Positions 20,441-32,418 of a DNA stretch of 64,000 nucleotides are shown in pieces. Made by a program: the position numbers and the translations under genes. The notes beneath the pieces are model-generated. The model was not told where the DNA came from and did not search any database. It worked only from the letters and a program-made list of their open reading frames with translations. This DNA is from Piezodorus guildinii (lineage: Eukaryota; Arthropoda; Insecta; Hemiptera; Pentatomidae): contig CM041297.1 of NCBI GenBank assembly GCA_023052935.1, positions 5,756,280 through 5,820,279 on the forward strand, written 5' to 3'. Each line of letters opens with the position of its first letter. Positions within the stretch are counted from its first letter, which is position 1.

Positions 20441-21215
20441 TTATTAGTAGTCACTATCGTTGAAAGGATTCCAAACATTAGAGATATCTAATATCTGGGA
20501 TACGATTCAAAGTGGAAGATATCAACTATTTTTCACTCTATTCCCTTCAGAAAAGGATCTTTTCAATGGTCATTAAAAAGGACACTTAAAGTTGCCGCTC
20601 TCTTACACTTAAACGTTTAGCATTAATCTCCTTTCCTCACTCCCTTGGATGATAACAAAATGAAAATCACCCCTTCTAAAAATTTAAATCTTGCAACACT
20701 CACAAGTTGGCCAACACTTCCACCGATGTTACTAAATAATGTCTTCTTTCCTCAGTGGTTGATTACAAAGACAAATACTCTCGGAATAAGAAATTTTCCG
20801 TATTATTATTATTCAGGTATTTATGAATTATTATATAATTCCAAAAAAGTTTAGAGAGCTGTTGTGATGTTGAAGATTGTAGATTTAACGCTTTAACATT
20901 TTTATAGGCTCTGTTTTAATTTTTTTAATTTCTCTTTTTATTGCTCTACCTGATAGGCAGAGATAGCTGAGACAACTTGATCACGATTATTGCGATCACT
21001 CTCATTATCCACCCTGATAAGATAAAACCAGGTTTAGTGGCGGCTGAGTGAGGTCGTAAACATGAAGATAACGGATTAATATCTCTAGCTTTTCGTTTAG
21101 TATCGTCATTTAGAAAGTTACTTCTTGTATTATTACAACTTAATGTTCTTCAATTCACTCGTAAAGTATATAATTTTTATAGGAAGATTAAAACAGTAAA
21201 GGTAAGGTGAGGTTA
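20441..21215. other. No recognised gene or repeat
   Basis: A+T-rich sequence with small ORFs lacking known domains. A degenerate hammerhead-like motif follows it. Confidence 0.35.
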
Positions 21216-21255
21216 GCCGACATTTCAGCCTTGGCGTGTGATTCATCATCAGGGC
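21216..21255 (-). ncRNA. Degenerate hammerhead-like motif
   Basis: On the minus strand CTGATGA and GAAATGTCGGC are in the right order, but stem II pairs poorly and the usual GAAACGTTGGC has changed. It is probably a decayed relative of the motifs at 9.2 and 16.7 kb. Confidence 0.35.
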
Positions 21256-21329
21256 AAGTGAGTACGAACTCACAATTTATTATATATAGAGATATATGTA
21301 ATACAATATAGGATTATATTTTTAAAAAA

Positions 21330-22225
21330 TCTGGTGCGGGCAACACACGACTTTCACTTACCTCCTCTATTTTTAAAATCAATGAAAGGATTTTCTTATA
21401 CAGTTAAGAGATTAAAATACGTGAAACCATTAAAGAAATAATTAGATTGAATTTATATAGAAACATGTGTTTTATTAAAAAATCTATTATATTTTTATTT
21501 AAAATAATCAGTTAGTTTTATCTTCTTTTCATCACTCTTTATTAACTTTTACAAGTTTGTTCATTAGATAATATTTATTCTAAAATCTTCAGCTTTCCAA
21601 CGGTATATCATACATGTATATTACTGTTCTTATGTTCAAAAACGAAAAATTGCTTTAAAAAAATACTATTTTCTGTTTTATCCTTTAGTTGCTTATCGAA
21701 TTCATTCAATTTATATATTTACCTGTTTTTCATCAGTGGTAACAAGATAATATAGTTATTTTCATAGAATCAACAAAATTAAAGGTACTTTGGAGAAAGA
21801 AAATTTAAAATATCAGCATTTAAGCCCTGTCAGACTATTTCAATAAGAATTAATCCTACATCATATTAAAGCCTGAAAAGTTTACATCGATATGGCGAGT
21901 GTAATCAATATCGTTTGAGCCGTTTCTGAGAAAATCGTGAAAAGGTGCTGAACGCATGGTATAAAGTGGCTCTTCTGGTCAGCTCATTTTGATGAAAAAG
22001 GTTTTGTAAAGTCTCGAGCGTATATAAGTCTTAAATATGAAATTTCAGTTTCATAGGACTTACCGTTTCCGCACGTGAGTTACCACACACACACGCAGAC
22101 CTTTTTGCGGGACTTAGTTATTTGGACTCAGGGGATCCTAAAAAGTGTATTTCCGTTGAAAACTGGAATACGAAAATTTTCACGATCGCAATACTTTCCC
22201 TTACTATATTTAGTAAGTGAAAGTA
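21330..22225 (+). mobile_element. Complete family H copy
   Basis: From AATCTGGTGCGGGCAACACACG to TAGTAAGTGAAAGTAAAAA, with both terminal repeat blocks, a short CA microsatellite near 22083-22095 and no coding capacity. Confidence 0.88.
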
Positions 22226-22630
22226 AAAATAATAGTGATTTTATCAATAAATAAATTTTATTAAAATATTTTCTAAGAAAATACACTTTATATATCCTGA
22301 GTCCAAAAACCTTAGCCCCACAAAATTGTCTTAGTATGCATGAGTTTCAAGTCTAGCTCAGAAATGGAAAATCAGATATATACATCAGTCAATTTCGTGT
22401 TGGAAAATTCCTTTTAAATTTTGCTGACTTGTCTTATACTATTATTATTTAATATAATTTATCTTCGATCGTCTTTTCTTTAATTATACATTTTAAATAC
22501 GTGACATCATGACCTTTTATGTTTTAATCAGATGTAGATTAATTAAAAATAATATGAAAATAAGCTATTTTGGCCAGGCGTGGGGCCATATATGATAATA
22601 TTTACGAGCTCTTCATTAGAAATGATTGTT

Positions 22631-22685
<55 letters not shown>

Positions 22686-23480
22686 ATTATTATATATGTG
22701 TGTGTATATATGCCTCGTGTTAAAAATTCTCGATTTTAAATACGTTATCAGCAGACCTTGAGACAGATTCACAAGGTCAAATGCCAAATAGGTTTTGTGC
22801 CAAATTCTCTCAAAATATCAATAATCTGTTGTTATAATTTCACTGATCCTGTTGCGTTATTAAAGATCAAAACTTCTAAACCTAATCTAGGTAAAATTTA
22901 AATATTTGATCTATGTACCAAAAAAAGAAAAAAATATTTCGAACTTTATAATAGATAATATAAAAGAGCAAAATTAGATTACTTCTTGTATATATAAAAA
23001 TACATACAGGGTGGCTGGCAACTGGGAAAATCGGAAAAAAGTCAGGAAATTTGTACTTTGGTCAAGGAAAATAGTCCCTTGACAACATCGTTTCTTCTTC
23101 ACTCAGTCTAAAGTTTCAATATGACTATTTGTTGTGATGTTGCAAATATCATAAAGCTAGTTTTAAAATAAATTTGTAAATATTGATTATTACTAACAGC
23201 AGTATCCAATTTTATCACAATTCATTGGTAAGTCAACTTAAACAACTACATTTTCAGCTGGTGTCGGGTAGAGATAGTTGAATCTTATCGTAAAGTAATT
23301 AGTTATTGTATATATTTTTAATCTAGTATACCATGTTAATTATAATTATTCTTTGTTTTGTCGATTTTTACCGAGATTTGGCCAGGTAAAAGACTTCTTA
23401 CAATATAGAAAATTTGACCATTTTTTTGTTGTTGGTATTGATAAATAATTTCTAAGTATATAAATTGAACAAATATCTCC
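22226..23480. other. Unassigned A+T-rich sequence with a (TA)n run
   Basis: TA microsatellite at about 22634-22681. Nothing else identifiable as a gene or known element. Confidence 0.4.
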
Positions 23481-23484
23481 GAAG

Positions 23485-24520
23485 GACGGTATGACCAACG
23501 ATGTCTTTCTCTATAAAATGTTAAAGACTTCGTTCGTGTTTGGACACTTGATCTTGATCATAGAAGGCTGTCATGCTAACCACTACACCACAACTGACCC
23601 TATGTTAGATGATCAATAAAAACGACATTAACACACCTTTAAATTTAAATGAAATGTACCTATATATACAAACGATGTCTTGCTATTGCTACAAACAATG
23701 ATGATAATTGTTTGCTTTCCCATACCTATATATGAAATATATAGTGCGGGAAAGTATTGCGATCGTGAAAATTCTCGAATTTAAGTTTTCAACGGAAATA
23801 CGCGTTTTAGGGCATAACCAACGAGTTTTGTCTTTCTCTATAGAATGTTAAAAGCTTCGTTCGGGTTTGGACTCTTCTATCTTGAGCATTGAAGGCTGTC
23901 ATGTTGACCATTACACCACAGTGGACCCGATATATGTTAAATACGTTAAATGTTCAATAAAAACGACTTTAACACACCTTTAAATTTAAAAAACCAAAAT
24001 TAAATGAAATATACCTATATATACAAACGATGTCTTGCTATTGCTACAAACAATGATGATAATTGTTTGCTTTCCCATACCTATATATGAAATATATAGT
24101 AAGGGAAAGTATTGCGATCGTGAGAATTCTCGAATTTAAGTTTTCAACGGAAATACGCGTTTTAGGGCATAACCAACGAGTTTTGTCTTTCTCTATAAAA
24201 TGTTAAAAGCTTCGTTCGGGTTTGGACTCTTCTATCTTGAGCATAGAAGGCTGTCATGCTGACCATTACACCACAGTGGATCCCATATATGTTAAATACG
24301 TTAAATGTTCAATAAAAACGACTTTAACACACCTTTAAATTTAAAAAACCAAAATTAAATGAAATATATCTATATATACAAACGCAGTCTTGCTATTGCT
24401 ACAAACAATGGTGATAATTGTTTGCCTTCCCATACCTATTTATGAAATATATAGTAAGGGAAAGTATTGCGATCGTGAAAATTCTCGAATTTAAGTTTTC
24501 AACGGAAATACACATTTTAG
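23485..24520. repeat. Three tandem copies of a unit of about 355 bp
   Basis: The phrase GTCTTGCTATTGCTACAAAC recurs near 23676, 24031 and 24386, 355 bp apart. Each unit holds a minus-strand SINE A head (CATTACACCACAGTGGACCC on the plus strand), an AATTGTTTGCTTTCCCATACC segment and a family H 3'-end block (GGGAAAGTATTGCGATCGTG). The first unit is the most divergent. The third runs on into a longer H fragment. Confidence 0.88.
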
Positions 24521-24800
24521 GGTCACCTGAGACAAAATAACTTTAGTCCCACAAAAAAGTGGTGTCTAGCCCAATAACTATAAGTTGTTTAAAATTAAAA
24601 TTTCTTACTTTAGAAGCGGCATGACATGTTACAGCTACTAGAAATAGAGAACAGTCACATTATACCTTGTAATTTGGCAATAAACTTTTTTACGAGTTTT
24701 CTAAAAACGGTTCTAACTGTGTCGTTGTAAAATTTGATGGGCTTTCATCATGATTTGGGTTTCATTATGATTAAAATAGTCTTACAGTGTTTATTTTTAA
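24430..24800 (-). mobile_element. Partial family H copy at the end of the tandem array
   Basis: Continues from the third unit: GGGAAAGTATTGCGATCGTG, then TTTTAGGGTCACCTGAG and a degraded body to about GATTAAAATAGTCTTACAG. Confidence 0.75.
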
Positions 24801-25089
24801 TTCATAGAAGCTTATCCTTATTAAACATTTGTCTTTTTCTTTATTTATTTTTTTTCCAATTCGTTGTTTTGAGAGTCCTTGTTTACTATTGACTTTATCA
24901 AAAGCAATGTAAATGATAAATTATCAGAGAATAATGTTTACCCTCAGGCACACTTCAAACTTGACCCTCATAGATAGCGCGTCTTGAAGAACACTTCAAG
25001 TAATTGTTTTTATTTTTCAATCAGATACGGAAAAAAATAAAGACATGAAATAATTTTTTTTTTTTAATTCGATGCACCGAAGGAGGTGT
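24801..25089. other. Unassigned A+T-rich sequence
   Basis: No gene recognised. Confidence 0.4.
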
Positions 25090-25620
25090 GGATAATTCCT
25101 CTAAAATGATAAAGGCCTATTATAATTACAATCCTTAGACAAGACTGGAACGACAAGAAACTGCTCGAAGATATCGATTACTACAACACTTACTAGACAA
25201 ACGTTCAAAACTTCCATATATTACAAAAGACTCATCTACATCACTGTTATTTTGGATATGGAATCGAGCTTTAGGGCTTTACTAAATCATACTAATTCTC
25301 CCTGCATCCAATCCTTGCATTCCAAAATCCTGAATGCCTCTTTTTATGTCACAAATCAACTCCTCCATAATGACATGAACACCCAATTTTTGCCGACCTA
25401 CCCCGTGATAGATACTCCTCTTTTCAATCCAAACTCTCTTCCAATAGAAATCCAATTGTCCGTAATCCATCTTCCTTAGATATCCCTGATGACCCTCCGA
25501 GGCGATTGAAAAGAAGGTGGCCTCGGGACCTACTGCCTTAATTAGTTAGTGAAGTGCTTACCACTGGGTAGTTCTTTCTCAAGACATTTTCACGAGTTTT
25601 ACTTAACTATAAGCATATTT
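25090..25620 (+). pseudogene. Jockey-like LINE 3' fragment
   Basis: Text such as CGACAAGAAACTGCTCG, AGACAAACGTTCAAAACTTC, GGAATCGAGCTTTAGGGC and CATCCAATCCTTGCATTCC matches the inverse copy at 19.6-19.9 kb and the copy at 40.0 kb. It decodes to the C-terminal part of the polymerase (SLHSKILNASFYVTNQLLHND) with frame breaks, and ends after a RRLKRRWPRDLLP-like stretch. Confidence 0.75.
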
Positions 25621-25679
25621 TACTTACTTGTTTTATAAGTAGAGATTGGTAAATTAAAACAGTCATAAATAACATACTA

Positions 25680-26030
25680 TTCTAGTCCCCGATCCTGATT
25701 ACCAAGTCCCGTCTAAAAGGTCTGCTGCTAGGTGTCGGTCTAAGCCTCCCGGTTATGCTATGGAACAACGAAAATCCTATGAAACTGAAATTTCATATTA
25801 AGACAATATAGCGAGATATTATACTACTTTTTATCAAAATACTAAACCATGTAAGATTCCTACTTATATAACCATGGTATTAACTTTTTACGATTTTCAT
25901 TAAACTCGTATACGATGTAAAATTTATGGCTTCACATCATACAGGATTCATTTTATTGAAATAATACTTAAATCGATATTTTAAATTTTCTCCCCTACAC
26001 TTTAATTTTGTACAATCTAATATTAAATTT
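25680..26030 (-). mobile_element. Strongly degraded family H fragment
   Basis: Recognisable by CCAAGTCCCGTCTAAAAGGTC and TCCTATGAAACTGAAATTTC near the start. The remainder fades out. Confidence 0.55.
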
Positions 26031-26788
26031 CAATTAAGAAAATATACGCCGATATACACAACATTATTAAATCGACTAACCAAAGAGCATTAATTTACAC
26101 TTTTTAATTTCTCAAAAATCTATTCATACGATCAAACTTTATGGTTATTTATTTGATAATGTTCAGGGTAAAGCAAATTTCAAAGCTTAATTTTTAGAAT
26201 TATACAACAAAAAATAAAATATATAAAGGATGTCAATATTTAAAACATAAAAAGAAACTTGATGTAGTACAGAAGTCGGTTAATTAAAATTACAAATACT
26301 AAGGTTATAATAATGAGAGGTGCCATACAGAGCAGGTTTTAAATGACTATAATTAATGCACAAATGTTTTGACGAGAGAGTTATACCTTCAGGTGCTCAA
26401 GGTAACGAATATGTTGAATAATCTTTTAAGATTGCCAATTTCATGGATTCCTTTACAATATATTTTGAACGATTACAAATTTTATGATTTCATTGTTTGA
26501 CGCAATAACACTTAAAAAACAAACGCCTTGATGAGAATCCTAATTAGACCGGCGGTTTATGTTATACAGCTTAGGATTAACTCGTAAGACAATGAGAGGC
26601 TTGACTGGAACATCTGCATTAAGCGTTTAAGTAACCTTAAGCTGCCACGAGTAGCTATTTTAAATCGTTTAAAGCTTAAGTTTAAATAATAAAATTAATT
26701 TTTAGGCTTTAGAACAACTATACAATGAACATGTTTTAACTTTTCTTCAATATTAACCCGATTAAACTATTAAAATATGGAAAAAGTC
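26031..26788. other. Unassigned A+T-rich sequence
   Basis: 26270-26370 resembles 9350-9425 (AATTAAAATTACAAATACTAAGG and ATAATGAGAGG phrases), so part is a dispersed repeat of unknown type. No gene seen. Confidence 0.35.
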
Positions 26789-27664
26789 TGGTGCACTATC
26801 TGCGTTGTTAAAATCAATTTAAGAATTTACAAATACAGTAAGAGGATGAAAATGAGTGAACTATAAAAGAATTAATTAAATTGAATTTCTATAGAAACAT
26901 GTGTTTTATTAAATAATCTATTATATTATTATCTAAAATAATTAGTTAGTTTTATTCGCTTTTCCATCACTCTTTATTATCTTTTATAAGCTTGTGTATA
27001 AGATAATATTTTTTTCTAAAATCTTTAGCTCTCCAACGGTATATCATACATGTATATTACTGCTCTTGTGTTCAATAACACAAAAAAATGAGTAAAAAAA
27101 AATATTTTTTCAGTTTTCTCCTTTAGTTGGACATCGAATTCGTTCAACTTATATATTTACTAGTTTTTTATCAATGATAACAAGATGATATGGTCATTTT
27201 TGTAGAATAGACAAAATTAAAGGTATATTGGAGAAAGAAAATTTAAAATATCGGCATTTAAGCCCTGTCAGACTATTTCAAACAGAATGAAACCTACATC
27301 ATCCTAAAGACTATCACATTTTACATCGATATAGCGAGTTTAATAAAAATCCGTTAGAGCCGTTTTCGAGAAAATCGTAAAAAGGTGCTAAATGCTTGGT
27401 ATAAAGTGGCTCTTCCGGTCGGCTGACTTTGATAAAAAAAGTTGCTGTAACATCTCGGGCGTATAGTAGCCTTAAATATGAAATTTCATTTTCACTGGAC
27501 TTTTCGTCTTCGCCACAGACACACACACACAGGCCTTCTTTTGGGACTTGGTTATTTGGACTCAAGGGACCCTAAAACGTGCTGTTGAAAACTGGAATTC
27601 GAAAATTTTCACGATCGCAATACTTTCCTTTACTATATATTTCATAATAGGTAAGTGAAAGTAA
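26789..27664 (+). mobile_element. Family H copy, degraded 5' end
   Basis: Begins AGTCTGGTGCACTATCTGCG and ends AGGTAAGTGAAAGTAAAAAG. The body is colinear with the complete copies and has a short CA run near 27522-27533. Confidence 0.8.
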
Positions 27665-27665
27665 A

Positions 27666-28545
27666 AAGCCATGGCAGAAAAAAGTGACGTTAAATGAATG
27701 AGGGCTCTATTAAGCCGACGAAAAGCCAATTAATCCATGAATCAATAATAATATATAAAGTTTTACTTGAGGAAAGTCACGTATCCAAGTACTGACCATT
27801 GCTCAACTGAACGTTGCTAAACCATTGCGAGCAGCTTTGTCTCTTCGGCGAATCCGACTAGGTATACAATTATCCAGAAAACAAATTGCTCAGAATGACG
27901 TCATTTAATATTTATACTGGATTTTCTTCTTCACTCATCGGAAAATTGATTCGAGCGCTTCACCGAGAAAAACTATTCCAGCACTTCTTCGAAAGATTCG
28001 ATGATTACTCTCTATTACAGGAGAGAAATCGGGAGGGAGTTTTCTATGAACAAATTGAAGCTGTAAATCTTCCCCGTTCTCTCCTCTTTATAAAAATAGG
28101 ACAATGAAAAGCCGACAAAGACGAACGGTCGGGTGTAAATCAAATCCCACAGTTCTGAGGAAGCTAGAAGCCCGCGGACCTTCCTCATTCCAAAACGGAA
28201 AACACAACTCCGCCGCATCTTCCCGACGAGTTAAGGCGAAATTGGCATCGTTCCAAAGTCGCATAACCGATCCTAACATCACGTCTCAGCGAATCAGAAG
28301 AGAAACAATCAAAACTCTTTTGGTCTCTGGAAGAAAATATTTCCCCGGAATTTCTTACTTCCGATCAGAGTAAAAAAATAAAAGAAAGATTTTCGGGTTT
28401 CTAGTAAAATTTACTACAAAAATTGTTATTATATTCAAATTAGAACACTAATGTTCCGAGGGGCTGGGTGACCCATTAGTGGGCCACGCTTAACTATCCC
28501 GTTGGGCGACATGCATCACTTGTTTTCAGTAAATAAATCTTTTTA
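27666..28545. other. Possible single-copy region with two adjoining ORFs of unknown function
   Basis: 27840-28380 is less A+T-rich than its flanks and matches none of the repeats. ORFs at 27886-28107 and 28104-28373 overlap by 4 bp in different frames; neither shows a domain I recognise. 28450-28520 is the inverse of part of the repeat at 1.73-1.80 kb. Could be an exon, a decayed transposon or chance. Confidence 0.3.
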
Positions 28546-28761
28546 GTCTTACAAGCAAAACATATATTAAAAAATTGCAAGTACTACAAAATAGATGCCT
28601 AACAATAATTAATAATTATCCACCATTCACAAAAGAACTACCATGCACAAAGATCTGGACATCCCTACAATACAAGAATTTATACACTAACAAGCACAGT
28701 CATTTTTCTCAAAATACCAACTGACAGACGATACCCTTATAAAAAAAATTGTTAATTATAC
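28546..28761 (+). pseudogene. LINE 3' fragment, left part (interrupted by solo-LTR-like element)
   Basis: Text decodes to a C-terminal non-LTR polymerase tail (KLQVLQNRCL, then NNYPPFTKE and QYKNLYTNK). It breaks at ATAC where the LTR-like element begins and resumes at 29681 after the second ATAC. Confidence 0.6.
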
Positions 28762-29680
28762 TGTATACGCTGGGCTATCCGTGAAAGAATAATACTTCCA
28801 AGTGACAACTCAAAATTGAGGGTGGTTCTATTGAAATAAATAAGTGGACTGTATAGATTTAAAATAAATAAAAATAATGAAAGCAAACGACGAATCACAA
28901 TACATTTAATACAATGAAATACATATAAGGATGATGAGAAACAAATTAACCTAACAAATTTATATAAGAAAAAAATTAACCTAATTATAATTAAACAGCT
29001 GTAAGAAAATGTAGGAAACAAAATAAACCTAATTAAAATATTGTAAAAATAGAAGAAACAAACTTAACTTAATTAATACTTAAAGATGTAAAAAAAATAG
29101 TTATCAAATTAAACAGTTTCTTGAATAAGAATTAAGAAATTAAATGTTCCATTAATGGATAAAGATAGGTTATATTCACGTAAAGATGTCCAGTTGAGTG
29201 TTGAAGAAAACGACCGCAGGGCGGCTTGAACGAAGTCGTCTTGAGTATTGAAGAAAATTACCGCAGGGCGGCTTGGACGAAGTTCTCTTGGGTGTTGAAA
29301 ATGACCGCAAGGCGGCTCTTCCAAGTTCCAATGGGAACGATAAGAAGGTGGAGAAATTCGTTTCCAAACGTTCAAACGTTGAGAGGAATCTTGGGTCTAT
29401 ATACGGCACATCTTCACCGCTCAGACCTAGCTTAAGACTCGACTGGCACGAGGCAGTCAAAAAACAATTGAAGTACGATCGTCTTCTGTCTTTCTCTTCT
29501 ACTGCTCTCGTTTAAAAACTTTTAATTATATTTAAATAACTATTTTAAAAAGAAATTAAAAAATAAAGATTTAAACAAAAAAAATGATCTTATTATAAAT
29601 ATCATAAAAATTATGAACTTATCATTTTTCGATTGAAAAACTATAAAAACCTTATCAGGCCGTAACATATGGCGTGAACA
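28762..29680 (+). mobile_element. Solo-LTR-like element, short-repeat form, with ATAC target duplication
   Basis: 919 bp from TGTATACGCTGGGCTATCCG to ATGGCGTGAACA, flanked by ATAC on both sides (28758-28761 and 29681-29684). TG...CA ends plus a 4-bp duplication fit a solo LTR. A TATATA at 29398-29403 is followed 23 bp later by TCAG at 29421, a plausible initiator, and AATAAA lies near 29560. It holds three 47-bp-type units (CGCAGG at 29215 and 29262, a degenerate one at 29305). No internal coding region of the parental element is in the window, so its superfamily is unknown. Confidence 0.8.
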
Positions 29681-30060
29681 ATACTAAACTATCAACTCCT
29701 AAATATAGCCATAAGAGAACTAAACATATACTGTTATAAAATTATAAATTACTCAATTCCATCACATGATTTTAATAACTGTAATTTTTTAAAATTATTT
29801 ATTTTCATTTTTATTATTTCTTTTTGTTTTGTTGTTTAGTTTCTCTTTTTTTTTTTTTTTTTTTTCTTAGTTGGGTTTTTTAAATTTTTACCAACAATAA
29901 AAACAATTGATGTACAAAATAAATTTTAGCAAATAAGTAGCGCGTTGTAATGGATTTCCAATCAATGTTTTTAAAAACTGTGCAGATGTATGCTATATAA
30001 ATAAAGATTGATATTGTTGAAAAAAATAAAAATAAAAAATAATAATAATAAAAACAATCT
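29681..30060 (+). pseudogene. LINE 3' fragment, right part
   Basis: Continues the interrupted fragment at 28546-28757 (ATACTAAACTATCAACTCC, CATAAGAGAACTAAAC) into a T-rich 3' untranslated region and an A-rich tail near 30020-30060 with AATAAAG at 30000. Confidence 0.5.
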
Positions 30061-30340
30061 TAAAAAAAAAAAAAATTATTTATTAACGACTAATTTTCTG
30101 AAAACAAGTGATTCAACCTTAAACATCCCAATTAGATACAATCTCACATTTAACGCGTTGGAAGCCCGGAACTTTCGTGATCTGGTATTAAACACGTTGG
30201 GACTTGCAACAGTTCAGCCCTGCCCCACGATGCGTAAGCAACTAACACAGTCCCGTCTCACGCGAAAAAACATAGATTTTGGCTCCGGCGTGAACGCTAT
30301 ATAACGCTTGACATATTAAAATAGAAACCTAGTTATTGTT

Positions 30341-31300
30341 GACACTACACCACAGGTGACCTCCTTCGCCAACTTTAAAAGAAGCTAAATTAGTAAGGAA
30401 GTTTCAGTAGCTTTACACCGGTACGTTAAGTTGGTTACTCAATTCAGGATTGCAGAGCTTACATCACAACTTTATTAAGGAAGGAAATCCTAAAAACTCA
30501 GGTGTTTATATATATGGGAAGACTGTGTTAAGGAGGCGATGGTGAAAGTGCGTAATTGTGTTGCCAGCGATGTGAGTGATAATCTTGATGTGTACTGAGC
30601 TCATTTTGGAAATAGTAAAGGATTTTTTATTCCCATTGAACAAATACTAGGGCCATCTGCATGGTTTGATCCCGCGAGATTGGTTATAAAATGCAGTTAT
30701 TCTAGCCACTACACCACAGGTGATCTCTGAATATCCCGGGTGACCCGTCTCCATTCTCATAAGTCGGAAATAGAAATGAAGGCCTATTGTTTCGGAATAT
30801 AGGACACTTTCGAGGAAACAACAGTCTCATGAGAACGCTCGCACATTTTCATTATTCCATAGAAGTGTATTGTAGTAGAGATGTTAGCAAGAGTTGTGTT
30901 GCGAAATAAAATAGAAACTTCTTTGAGAATCAGAAAAAAATTGTTCTTAGAAGAAATAAATTAGTATTTTGGGAAACATAAGGGTATTTTGAGTTCATGT
31001 CTAATGTCAAACGTCTACACCACAGGTGTTCCCCGATCGAACGAAACAATGCCCAAGAACTAGTCTCCTTAACACAATCTTCCCATTTATACAAACCTGA
31101 CTTTTTGGAAATGTCTTTCTCAATAAACCTAAAAAAACTTGTCACGTCCATTTAAATCACATCGATAATACTGATGTGATGTAAGCTCCGCAATCGTAAA
31201 TTGTGTAACCTCCTTAACGGACGGCTGTAAAGAAATTCAAACTACTTACTACTTTAAAGTTGGCAAAGAAGGTTCACTTGTGGTTTAGTGGATAGCTGAT
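30341..31300. repeat. Imperfect long inverted repeat with embedded SINE A pieces
   Basis: The left arm (30341-30540: ACACCACAGGTGACCTCC, CCAACTTTAAAAG, GAGCTTACATCACA, GGGAAGACTGTGTTAAGGAG) pairs in order with the reverse complement of 31065-31300. Between the arms lie minus-strand SINE A pieces at about 30620-30735 (CCACTACACCACAGGTGATC) and 31010-31050. It may be a foldback element or two inverted composite SINEs. The ORF at 30930-31151 has no recognised domain. Confidence 0.7.
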
Positions 31301-31774
31301 ATAACCGATTTTCATATTTTAAGGACTCTTATAATTTTTTTATTCTAATTTAAGTTGAAAGGATTCTTGACAATCGATGTATCTTATGATACAAAATGAG
31401 AAAGACCTGCCATTTTTGACTCGATTCTCCTTTTAAATGGGTACGCACGAATCGAAATTTAACTACTAGAAGGCACTAGGATTACCACACTAAAATAGAG
31501 GTTTTTTAATATCGCAACTCTGTTCCCGATGCAAGAATCGGTCCGAAATAGCGTAAGTCTAACTGTCTATATTAAAGAGAGAGAGCGGGTTACGCAATAA
31601 TTAGAGTCATTTTTCCATTTCGAAGGATATGTCCGATTTTCATCTTTTTAGGACTGTTTTATTTTTTTACTTTATTCTTCAAATTAATAGAACTTTCAAG
31701 TTCAAGTCGCCATTCTCATTCAAAGAATTATTAATAATCTTGTAACCAGGATAAGATTTAAAATGTAAGATAAC
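31301..31774. other. Unassigned A+T-rich sequence
   Basis: No gene recognised. Confidence 0.4.
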
Positions 31775-32235
31775 GTTTCTATGCTCTATAGTAAAAAATC
31801 CTTAGTCATGCCATCCTTCGTATGAACGTAAAGAGATTGTCCTGAGCCTGTGCGATGTCAAGTACTCGTAAAATATAAAAAATAAAAAATGAATAAAAAA
31901 AAAACATGAAGAGTTTTGGGCTCGGTACATGTAGATATTCGTACTGTTTCTAGGCCAACGGCCGTGCTATGAGGTTATTCGGCTGAGATCACGCTCAGAC
32001 GCCTGGTTTTTTACCTATTTTTAGGCACCCACTTGATTGAGGCTGGGTGTGCCCCAGGAGGGTCTTCATACCCCAGGACCCGGAGCATAGTAGTCTAGCG
32101 CTTTACCCACTAGACCACGCCGCTCCCACTCGTTAAAGATCCCTACCCTAATTAAACCTGGATAGGCGAAACTTCGCACTCCTGCTGCAGTATTGTCAGA
32201 TCATCTAAATAGCATTAATTGACGTTAAACGTAAA
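31775..32235 (+). mobile_element. SINE A 3' half split by SINE C
   Basis: Left piece AAAAAATCCTTAGTCATGCC to ACTCGTAAAATAT; right piece ACTCGTTAAAGATCCC to TTGACGTTAAACGTAAACG. Joining them gives colinear SINE A sequence. Confidence 0.78.
31880..32127 (-). mobile_element. SINE C copy nested in SINE A
   Basis: On the minus strand the head is GGGAGCGGCGTGGTCTAGTGG and the 3' end has a long A-run (seen as AATAAAAAAAAAACATG on the plus strand before position 31915). ACTCGTAAA on the left and ACTCGTTAA on the right are the probable target duplication, inside the SINE A sequence. Confidence 0.8.
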
Positions 32236-32320
32236 CGTACATACAAACAAAGTTAGCGAAGTTTCTTGACATAAGTCGTTAGCTAAGTAATTTTGCAATC
32301 GAAAAATAAGATATCTTTTC

Positions 32321-32329
<9 letters not shown>

Positions 32330-32416
<87 letters not shown>
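32330..32416. repeat. Compound (TA)n(TG)n microsatellite
   Basis: About 27 TA units followed by about 16 TG units. Confidence 0.95.

Positions 32417-32418
<2 letters not shown>

Noticed and set aside
27314..27565. ORFs inside family H copies (also 44100-44381, 60909-61166 and 32820-33065)
   Set aside because: They share a few residues because they cover the same repeat segment, but the frame is broken in other copies and there are no conserved start or domain signs.
27886..28373. Two overlapping ORFs as a two-gene operon
   Set aside because: Operon logic does not apply in this genome, and neither frame resembles a known protein.
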